This document shows positions 8,955-16,452 of a stretch of DNA of 44,640 bases, one piece after another. The notes beneath the pieces were generated by a model. It ran no database searches and was not told the origin of the DNA. It was given only the letters and a program-made list of their open reading frames with translations. The translations under genes were made by a program, and so were the position numbers. Numbering within the stretch: position 1 is the first letter of the stretch; every line of letters starts with the position of its first letter. Source of the stretch: Staphylococcus simiae. Lineage in GTDB: Bacteria; Bacillota; Bacilli; Staphylococcales; Staphylococcaceae. The stretch lies in contig NZ_PPQR01000051.1 of NCBI RefSeq assembly GCF_002902085.1, forward strand, positions 1-44,640. Reading direction: 5' to 3'.

Positions 8955-9139
8955 ATACTATCACATACAAAGAACATAAAGAAAATATGAAAAAATTAAT
9001 ATTAAAAATGATGAAAGACGGCGGGAAAGATATCAATGATATTCTTGACATGCCGTTTTCTTTTTTTATGGAAATTGTCGAACAAGATACGAAGAAAAAT
9101 GTTAAGAAAACAGATAGTATGATTGAAGCCTTTATGTAA
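8592..9139 (+). CDS. Tail assembly chaperone G-T fusion by -1 frameshift
   Basis: The second chaperone is not an independent gene: no start or ribosome site opens it. After AAA-AAG at 8928-8933 a slip of one base back lets reading continue from 8933 to the stop at 9137-9139, adding 68 residues (helical, with MKKLILKMMKDGGKDINDIL and MPFSFFMEIVEQDTKK). This matches the known G/GT strategy of long-tailed phages, in which the T part recruits tape measure and tail tube protein. Frame arithmetic fits exactly. Confidence 0.85.
8927..8933 (+). promoter_or_regulatory. Programmed -1 frameshift slippery site
   Basis: AAAAAAG, with zero-frame codons AAA-AAG, a classic heptamer for -1 slippage, 19 bases before the stop codon of the G chaperone. 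The G-frame stop and the open -1 frame to 9139 support it. I see no strong stimulatory hairpin directly after it. Confidence 0.85.
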
Positions 9140-9167
9140 GTGATTTTAAAAGTAAGGAGGTGGATTG

Positions 9168-12100
9168 ATGGCGGAAAGAATTAAAGGACTTCAGATTGAC
9201 CTCACTATGAATGATGTCGGAGTAAGTAAATCACTAGCTGCAATTAAACGTGAATTCAGAAGTTTAAATTCTAGTTTGAAATTATCTAGTAACAACTTTA
9301 AATACGGCGAAAAGAGTGCGTCATCTTATAAAGAGAGAATGAATGATCTAGATAAATCAATTAAAGTTGGCACATCTAATTTAAACGATTTAGAAAAACA
9401 ATATACGCAGGTGGCTCAATCTCAAGGTGCTAATAGTGCAAAAGCAGTAAGGTTGCAAACTGAATATAATAAACAGGCTGATGCTATTAATAAAATGAAA
9501 TATGAATATAGTCAACTAAATGATTATTACAAAATGAACTTTAGTTTAGGTGGCAAAATTTCTAATTCATTAAGTCGTATAGGTTCAGGATTGCAAACAG
9601 CAGGGGCAAAAGCACAAAGTATGGGGCAGTCTTTAACTAATAGTATTACAAAGCCAGCACTAGTCGCTGGTACTGCAATGGCAGGTATAACTGCTAAACT
9701 AGGCTTTGATAGATTAGTAGGACTAGACACTGCCAAAGCAAAGTTGGAAGGCTTAGGCTATTCTACTAAAGAAGTTGGTTCCATTACTGAACAAGTGACT
9801 AGAGCTATTAAAGGTGGTATGACCACTATGGCAGAAGGTACAGATGTTGCAGCAGGTGCTTTAGCAGCAGGCGTAAAGGAAGGCAAAGAACTTGAGCATT
9901 ATATTAAATTAGTTGGAGATGCAGCAGTAGGTGCAAATAGACCAGTTGGCGACATGGCAATGATATTTAACCGTGTACAAGGTCAAGGTAAACTAATGAC
10001 TCAAGAACTGAATATGATTGAAGAAGGTATGCCTGGTTTTAGTAATGCGATGGCTAAACATCTCGGCGTCTCATACGATGCATTTAGAGAAATGGTTACA
10101 AATGGTGAAGTGAGTTCTAAAGAATTCCTTACAGTGATGGATGACTTTGCTGGAGGTATGGCAAATGCATATTCTAAATCATTTAAAGGTATGGTTCAAA
10201 ATACTAAAGCATACATAGGTATGATTGGAGAAAGTTTGCTTAGTGGTGTATTTGAACAGTCAAAAGGCTCACTGCATGAATTTGAAAAAATGTTACAATC
10301 ACCTGCTGCTCAAGAATGGGCTAAAGAAACTGGAGAAAAACTAGGTAATGCTTTCAATGCAATTTCCAACGGAATTAAAGGTGTCATTAATTGGTGGAAC
10401 GGCTTAGGTAGTAATACTAGAAATGTTTTAGGTAATTTAGTTAAATATCTTGGTATTACATTAATAACGCTAGGACCAGTATTAACAACATTTGGTAAGT
10501 TAGCTAGTACCATTGGTGGTATGTTTAGCGGAATATCTACTTTGATTTCATTTCTAATTAAACATAATGTAGCTAGTAAAATGGCAGCAGCAGGACAGGC
10601 TGTGTGGAATGGAGTTACTGCAACAGCTAAAAGTATTGCTGATGGTTATAAATATGCTGTAGCTGCATTAACTACATCTCAAACACTTCAAGCTGTTAAA
10701 ACAAAGATTGCAGCAGCAGCTACTGTTGTTTGGACAGGTGTAACTAAAGCAGCTTCTATTGCAACTAGAGGTTTAGGGTTAGCAATTCGATTTATGACGG
10801 GGCCAGTTGGACTAATCATCACAGCTATAGGCTTATTAGTCGCTGGTATTATACACCTATGGAAAACTAATGCCACATTTAGAAATGCCGTTATTAATAT
10901 ATGGACGGCTATTAAAAACGCTGTGGTGAGTTTGGTTAAAGGATTAGCTAATGGTGTAATTAATATTTTCAATGGACTTAAAAAAGTTATATCAACTATA
11001 TTTAATGGTATTAAAAGTGTAATACTAGCCATTTGGAACGGTATTAAAACAGTTACTGGAGTGATTGTGAGAGGATATGTTGCATATATTCGTTTACAAT
11101 TCACTATACTTAAAAAAGTAATTTCAGTTATTTTAGATGTTATAAAAGTTATTTCTAGTAAAGTTTGGAATGCAATTAAAAATACTGCAATTAGACTAGC
11201 AAAAGGTTTAGTGACAGGTGTTAGAAATACTTTTAATGTACTTAAAAACGCTATTACAGTTACTTTTAACGGTATAAAAAATATCGCATCTAAAGTTTGG
11301 AATGCTATTAAGAATAATGTGGTCAGAATTGCTAAAGGTTTATCTAATGGCGTTCGACATACATTTAACGCATTGAAAAAAGGAATCACAGCTATTTTTA
11401 ATGCTATTCGTAATACTGCATCTAAAATTTGGAATAGTTTAAAAAATAAAGTTGTATCTCTCGCAACAGGATTATGGCGTGGTGTAGTAAGTAGATTTAA
11501 TAGTTTGAAAAAAGGTGTATCAAATATCTTCCATGGTATAGCTAGTACGTCACGTCGTATATGGGGTGGAATAAAAAAACATACAGTAGGTATGGCTACT
11601 GGTGTTTGGCACGGCGTTGTTAATGCGTTTAAAAAAATGAAAAATGCATTGAGTCCTATCATTGATAAAATATCAGGTTTTATTAATAAAATGGTAAACG
11701 GAGTTAAAAAAGGCCTTAATAAATTGATTAAAGGTGTTAACTGGGTCGGTGATAAACTCGGTATGGATAAGATACCTGAAATCAAATTACACACAGGCAC
11801 AGAACATACTTCTAAACATAATATCGTGACTAACGGTAAAGTTAACCGTGATACATTTGCTACTGTAGGTGACAAAGGACGAGGTAATGGTCCAGGTGGT
11901 TTCCGACATGAAATGATTAGATACCCTAATGGTAAAACAGCCATTACACCTAATAGAGACACAACAGCATTTTTACCAAAGGGATCATCTGTATTAAACG
12001 GCGCTCAAACACACGCAATATTAAATAATAGTATACCTAGATTTGCTAGTGGAACCGGCTGGAATCTTTTAGGTGGAGGTAAGAAACCTAAAACACATAA

Positions 12101-13571
12101 ACATAAAGATGATCTAGTAGGAGACGTTGTTTCTAAAAATGGTGGAGGTGCTAAAGCTATAGCTGGAAAAGTTATAGATGGTGGTAAAGCTATTGTTAGT
12201 AAAACTTTAGAAACAGCTGTAAAAGGTAAAGATTGGCTTAAGGATAAAATCGGGGATGTAATGGATTGGATGGATAAACCCGATAAATTACTAGATAAAA
12301 TCCTTGAAGGTTTTGGTGTAGGTTTTGATTGGATTAAGGGCTCATTACCAAAAGATATGATGACTGCTATGTTCAATAAATTAAAAAAAGCTACTGTTAA
12401 ACTATTCACTAGTTGGTTTGATGAGCAGGGTGGAGAAGGTGAAGGTGGCTGGGTTGATATTTCAAAAGGTATTAACTTCCCATTTAGCCCTCATGGACGA
12501 GCTCCTGGTTATCCATTCCCTTATCCACATATGGGTGTCGATTTAAACTATGTTTACGATAAACTTTATTCAACACATAGTGGTACTGCAACGGGATATA
12601 CTGGCTACAATGGTGGTTTCGGAAATCATATGCGCATTAAATCAGGCATTTATGAGATTATATATGGTCATATGAGTAAATTAGCTTGGACAGGTTCAAA
12701 AAAGGTTCATCCAGGTAGTTATCTAGGTATATCAGGTAATACAGGTATGAGCTCCGGTCCGCATTTACACTACGAAATGAGAAAAAATGGAACACCAATA
12801 GATCCAATGCCATTTTTAAGAAGTCAAACAAAAGGCAAAGCAAGAGGTAAAGGTGCATCTTATGCAAGTAGTATCATAAGAAAAGCGCAAAATATTTTAG
12901 GTGGTCAATATAAATCATCTTATATACACAATCAAATGATGCGAGTAGCAAAACGTGAATCTAACTATGACCCTAATGCAGTAAACGATTGGGATATCAA
13001 TGCTCAACGTGGTACACCGTCTAAAGGTATGTTCCAAATGATTGAACCTTCATTCCGTGCATACGCTAAGAAAGGTTATGGTAGCTTTACAAATCCACTT
13101 CATCAAGCTATTTCAGCAATGAGATATATTGTAACTAAATATGGCTGGGGTGGATTTAAACGTGCGGGTGACTATGCGTATGCTACAGGTGGTTTAATCA
13201 ATTCATCAGGACTATATCAATTAGCTGAAGGTGGTTATCCAGAGTTTGTTATACCTACTGACCCTAGTCGTCAATCAGACGCAATGAAGCTACTTGCTAT
13301 TGCATCTCGACGTATTGAAGGAAACAAAAATAAACGTCCTAATCAATTACGTACACCGTCAATTAGTGGAAATACAAATAATGATGAAGTGTTAAGTGTA
13401 ATGGCTAAACAATTAGAAGCGACACAAAGACAAGTAGAATTACTTACTCAATTAGTTGCTAGCACGCAAAGAATTGAGCAACAACCAAAAGGATTTAACG
13501 AACCAGATATTAGCCGTTCACAAGGTAAAAGAGCTATAATGACTGCTTATAATTTAGGAGTGAGACATTAG
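9168..13571 (+). CDS. Tape measure protein with M23 peptidase and transglycosylase domains
   Basis: Tail-length ruler that also degrades wall at DNA entry. The 1467 residues hold, in order: an N-terminal coiled coil (to about 130), a TP901-type tape measure core (about 170-380), hydrophobic segments (about 420-575), six 44-residue tandem repeats (576-839), and a glycine-rich linker. Then comes an M23 peptidase-like domain with HMGVD (His1121) and HLHYE (His1199), and an SLT/lysozyme-like domain with catalytic Glu1264 in KRESNYDP. ATG 9168 is chosen over TTG 9165 because AAGGAGG is 7 bases before it. It lies just downstream of its chaperones. Confidence 0.95.
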   Translation: MAERIKGLQIDLTMNDVGVSKSLAAIKREFRSLNSSLKLSSNNFKYGEKSASSYKERMNDLDKSIKVGTSNLNDLEKQYTQVAQSQGANSAKAVRLQTEYNKQADAINKMKYEYSQLNDYYKMNFSLGGKISNSLSRIGSGLQTAGAKAQSMGQSLTNSITKPALVAGTAMAGITAKLGFDRLVGLDTAKAKLEGLGYSTKEVGSITEQVTRAIKGGMTTMAEGTDVAAGALAAGVKEGKELEHYIKLVGDAAVGANRPVGDMAMIFNRVQGQGKLMTQELNMIEEGMPGFSNAMAKHLGVSYDAFREMVTNGEVSSKEFLTVMDDFAGGMANAYSKSFKGMVQNTKAYIGMIGESLLSGVFEQSKGSLHEFEKMLQSPAAQEWAKETGEKLGNAFNAISNGIKGVINWWNGLGSNTRNVLGNLVKYLGITLITLGPVLTTFGKLASTIGGMFSGISTLISFLIKHNVASKMAAAGQAVWNGVTATAKSIADGYKYAVAALTTSQTLQAVKTKIAAAATVVWTGVTKAASIATRGLGLAIRFMTGPVGLIITAIGLLVAGIIHLWKTNATFRNAVINIWTAIKNAVVSLVKGLANGVINIFNGLKKVISTIFNGIKSVILAIWNGIKTVTGVIVRGYVAYIRLQFTILKKVISVILDVIKVISSKVWNAIKNTAIRLAKGLVTGVRNTFNVLKNAITVTFNGIKNIASKVWNAIKNNVVRIAKGLSNGVRHTFNALKKGITAIFNAIRNTASKIWNSLKNKVVSLATGLWRGVVSRFNSLKKGVSNIFHGIASTSRRIWGGIKKHTVGMATGVWHGVVNAFKKMKNALSPIIDKISGFINKMVNGVKKGLNKLIKGVNWVGDKLGMDKIPEIKLHTGTEHTSKHNIVTNGKVNRDTFATVGDKGRGNGPGGFRHEMIRYPNGKTAITPNRDTTAFLPKGSSVLNGAQTHAILNNSIPRFASGTGWNLLGGGKKPKTHKHKDDLVGDVVSKNGGGAKAIAGKVIDGGKAIVSKTLETAVKGKDWLKDKIGDVMDWMDKPDKLLDKILEGFGVGFDWIKGSLPKDMMTAMFNKLKKATVKLFTSWFDEQGGEGEGGWVDISKGINFPFSPHGRAPGYPFPYPHMGVDLNYVYDKLYSTHSGTATGYTGYNGGFGNHMRIKSGIYEIIYGHMSKLAWTGSKKVHPGSYLGISGNTGMSSGPHLHYEMRKNGTPIDPMPFLRSQTKGKARGKGASYASSIIRKAQNILGGQYKSSYIHNQMMRVAKRESNYDPNAVNDWDINAQRGTPSKGMFQMIEPSFRAYAKKGYGSFTNPLHQAISAMRYIVTKYGWGGFKRAGDYAYATGGLINSSGLYQLAEGGYPEFVIPTDPSRQSDAMKLLAIASRRIEGNKNKRPNQLRTPSISGNTNNDEVLSVMAKQLEATQRQVELLTQLVASTQRIEQQPKGFNEPDISRSQGKRAIMTAYNLGVRH
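10893..11684 (+). repeat. Six tandem 44-residue repeats in tape measure gene
   Basis: Repeat unit of 132 bp; copies begin at 10893, 11025, 11157, 11289, 11421 and 11553. Each begins around a W in IW(N/T)(A/G)IK, then G-(V/L)-x-x-G-V, then F-(N)-x-L-K, then (I/V)-F-(N)-x-I. The best copies (11157, 11289, 11421) share SK(V/I)WN-x-(I/L)-KN. Register is kept exactly over all six. Confidence 0.9.
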
Positions 13572-13572
13572 T

Positions 13573-14400
13573 ATGAAAAAACAAGTTTGTTTATTTAACG
13601 ACAACTTCAAACTTAATATAACCGATATTCCTAACTTAATATTTTTAGATTATGTAGAAGAGGACGTTGATGTTAACTCTAGTAATGTTGAAATCAATGG
13701 TATTGATGGTGTTTTGAAAGGGCCGACAACATTCGGCTCTTTTAATTTGACTTTAAACTTTGCGTTCAAAGGTACAGATAAAAAAGATTTAAGACTAGTT
13801 AAACAAAGGTTACGCAAGGAATTGTATAGAAGAGAACCATTTTATATTTGGCATTCAGATGCACCTGGAAAAAAATATGCAGTCTACTGTGATGCTAATG
13901 AAAATGAAGATTTAACAAATTCGTTTGCTACTTTTAAAGTGACTTTTGTTGTGTTCAAAGGTTATTCAGAGTCATTAGATGATACAGGTAAGTTTAGTTT
14001 GAGTAACGGTAGGTGGCAATTTGAAACTGGTATATTAGCAAATGAAGATATTAAATATAACCATTCAACAAATGAATTTAAAATTTATAATGGTTCAGAT
14101 GATAAGATAGATCCATTATTACGTCATGAATTAAAAATAAAGATTAATATCAATGCTCCTAATGGTTTTAAAGTTATTAATAATACAACAGGAGACGTAT
14201 TTGAATATAAGAAAGCTATCAAGAAAAATCAGCAGTTAATCATTAATGGTGTCCATCCGTTTATCGAAAAACAAAGAGTTGGAATCAATACCAATTGGCA
14301 GTGGATAACTTTGGAACAGGGCTTTAATGACATTGAAATTGTAGGAGAAAATATCACTGAAGTTAAATCACAATGGATTTTTCCTTTTATTTTTAGGTAG
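13573..14400 (+). CDS. Distal tail protein Dit
   Basis: Hub at the tail tip linking tail tube to Tal and receptor-binding parts. The 275 residues fit the Sipho_tail family: an N-terminal ring domain (IDGVLKGPTTFGSFNLTLNFAF, KKDLRLVKQRLRKELYRREPFYIWH) and a C-terminal galectin-like domain with FNDIEIVGENI near the end. It starts one base after the tape measure stop with ATG 13573 and has AGGAGTGAG in the end of that gene. Order TMP-Dit-Tal is standard. Confidence 0.92.
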   Translation: MKKQVCLFNDNFKLNITDIPNLIFLDYVEEDVDVNSSNVEINGIDGVLKGPTTFGSFNLTLNFAFKGTDKKDLRLVKQRLRKELYRREPFYIWHSDAPGKKYAVYCDANENEDLTNSFATFKVTFVVFKGYSESLDDTGKFSLSNGRWQFETGILANEDIKYNHSTNEFKIYNGSDDKIDPLLRHELKIKININAPNGFKVINNTTGDVFEYKKAIKKNQQLIINGVHPFIEKQRVGINTNWQWITLEQGFNDIEIVGENITEVKSQWIFPFIFR

Positions 14401-14408
14401 GTGCTAAA

Positions 14409-16007
14409 ATGGATACATTAGTATTGAAAAATAAGAATGGAACATATGGCGAAGTGATTACTGATTTCGATTTTGGTTCGTTCAAGTATGAATATGAGAA
14501 GAATAATGAACGCTCTATAAGTTTTACTGTTTATAAAACAACACAAAATTATGATATATTTGATAATTTATTAAATGAAATGATCGTTGAGTGGCAAGGT
14601 CAAGAATATGTAATTAAATCTACATCTTTAAAATATGATGGTGTTCTGATTACCAATGAAATTGTTGCTAAACATATATTTATGGAACTTCAAAATCATT
14701 TTATAGAAAAGAATTTAGAAGATGAAGAAATGAATAACGAAGATGCTGATGAAAGTGTAGAAGAGCCAGCAAAAAGCCAAATGACACTGAAACAATATCT
14801 TGATATTATATTTAGCGAAAATCAATTAGGTTATACTTATGAAATTATTGGTAATTTTAATAAAAGTATTGAAGTTGAAGAACTAGGTGACAAAAATGGA
14901 CTGGAAATGATTGTCGAAGGAGCAGATTTATTTAATTATATTTACTTTGCAGACAATAAAAAGATATACATTTATGATGAAGAATCGTTTTATAAAATGT
15001 CTGATATACCTTTGATATATCATTATAATTCATCTGAAGTTCAAGCTACTACTACCACTACAGATGTTAAAACATATATTAAAGGTTATGGTAAGAAGAA
15101 AACGAAAGCAGAAACCAAAAACTATAATCCAATCAAGCCTAAAGACCTTAAATATACTGGGGTATTTAATAAAAAAGGAACTTGGACAACTGAAGAAATT
15201 GGTGCTTCTTATGAAAAAGAAATTGAGTGTAAATGGGGGAATGAACGATTAGAATGGACTTTGAAAAAGATGTCAAAAGGTGGCATTTTAGAAGTTTATT
15301 TAGATGGTAAATTAGTTGGCAATTATGATTGTTACAGTGAAACTGCACATACTGAGAAAATACTGATAGCTACTAAATTAACTAAAGGGAAACACCTATT
15401 TAAAGTTGTTTTCAAAGGAGATAAGAAAGGTGTAGATTATAAAAAATCTAAATCTTGTATGTATGTCGGTACTGAAAAAGCAACTATAATAAACTTAACA
15501 GCAGTTTTAAAAGGAACAGACTTATATAATGCAACAGCTGAATACAAATCACCTAATTATGATATATTCGGTCATTCTCAAGCTCCAACGATTTATGATG
15601 ACAATGCTTTAGATAACGAAACTCTATTACAAACGTTAAAAGAAAATCTAAATGATCAACCAACTGTTGAAGTTACTACTAATTATTTAGGAAGCGTCGA
15701 TAATAAAATATATTTAAACAATGGCAAAATCAAAGAAAATAATATGATTAGATTTATTCATAAACCTATAGGCTTTAATGTTGATTTAAAAGTAGTTAAA
15801 TTAACTATGTCTCATCCTTATGTTAACGAGCCAATAGAAGTAGATTTTAGTAATTCGCCAACTGATATTATAAAAATTCAACAACAAATTAATAGAAATG
15901 TTCAAAAAGTTAATAATATGGTCAAAGGCGGACTTAATCAAAGTTCGTCTTTTTCTATGCCAAAAATAGCATCTGATTCGATAGGAAGTGTATTAGTGAA
16001 TGAATGA
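14409..16007 (+). CDS. Tail-associated Tal protein (prophage endopeptidase tail family)
   Basis: Tail-tip protein that forms the trimeric spike below Dit. The N-terminal part (about 1-120, DFGSFKYEYEKNNERSISF) and the part around LKQYLDIIFSENQLGYTYE and FNYIYFADNKKIYIYDEESF match the prophage tail endopeptidase class. An acidic linker (NNEDADESVEEPAKS) stands at about 114-128. Residues about 250-370 form an extra beta-rich domain (GTWTTEEIGASYEKEIECKW, VYLDGKLVGNYDCY, GKHLFKVVFKGDKKG) that resembles a jelly-roll carbohydrate-binding module inserted into the protein. ATG 14409 follows TAGGTG. Confidence 0.88.
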   Translation: MDTLVLKNKNGTYGEVITDFDFGSFKYEYEKNNERSISFTVYKTTQNYDIFDNLLNEMIVEWQGQEYVIKSTSLKYDGVLITNEIVAKHIFMELQNHFIEKNLEDEEMNNEDADESVEEPAKSQMTLKQYLDIIFSENQLGYTYEIIGNFNKSIEVEELGDKNGLEMIVEGADLFNYIYFADNKKIYIYDEESFYKMSDIPLIYHYNSSEVQATTTTTDVKTYIKGYGKKKTKAETKNYNPIKPKDLKYTGVFNKKGTWTTEEIGASYEKEIECKWGNERLEWTLKKMSKGGILEVYLDGKLVGNYDCYSETAHTEKILIATKLTKGKHLFKVVFKGDKKGVDYKKSKSCMYVGTEKATIINLTAVLKGTDLYNATAEYKSPNYDIFGHSQAPTIYDDNALDNETLLQTLKENLNDQPTVEVTTNYLGSVDNKIYLNNGKIKENNMIRFIHKPIGFNVDLKVVKLTMSHPYVNEPIEVDFSNSPTDIIKIQQQINRNVQKVNNMVKGGLNQSSSFSMPKIASDSIGSVLVNE

Positions 16008-16440
16008 ACCAACTGAAATTAGATATTCTCTTGATGAATATGGAGAACCGTATTATCCAGCTACACATATAAAGGCTATACAAGGTCAATATAAAAATGA
16101 ATGGTTTGAATTTAAAGTAAGGAAACCAATAGTAGGTAATTACGCTTTTGATGGAGAAAATGGATTTGTAAATAGCTATAGAACAATTGATATGGGTGGA
16201 TTTAAATTAAAAAGCTTAAGGCTTAATGCTAGGAATTTAAAGAATGGCGATTTATTAGCAACCTTACCAGATAATTTAGATTTGCCATTAAATCCCCATT
16301 CATATGATATAAGAACACCAAACGGTAGAAACCCTGCCATTATTACATTAAGACCTGATGGAACAATTCGATTTTATATTAGTGATTCAAATTGGAGTGA
16401 TATTGATTATATATATGGCCAGTATGATTGGATAGAGTAA
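16000..16440 (+). CDS. Unrecognised baseplate-region protein
   Basis: A 146-residue protein, no family recognised. It overlaps the end of tal by 8 bases (GTGAATGAATGA), so it is probably translationally coupled to it. It is acidic, aromatic-rich and beta-like (EWFEFKVRKPIVGNYAF, TITL-type strand AIITLRPDGTIRFYISDSN). This suggests a baseplate or receptor-binding accessory, but only by position between Tal and the tail fibre. Confidence 0.8.
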   Translation: MNEPTEIRYSLDEYGEPYYPATHIKAIQGQYKNEWFEFKVRKPIVGNYAFDGENGFVNSYRTIDMGGFKLKSLRLNARNLKNGDLLATLPDNLDLPLNPHSYDIRTPNGRNPAIITLRPDGTIRFYISDSNWSDIDYIYGQYDWIE

Positions 16441-16452
16441 AGGAGTGAAAAA

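Noticed and set aside
10893-11684. Regular 132-bp repeats as a possible CRISPR-like or satellite array
   Set aside because: They code in one frame for the tape measure protein, with base changes mostly keeping the amino acid pattern; no spacers.
10688-11962. A 424-codon open frame on the minus strand
   Set aside because: It lies fully inside the tape measure gene, mirrors its repeats, is low in complexity and has no ribosome site.
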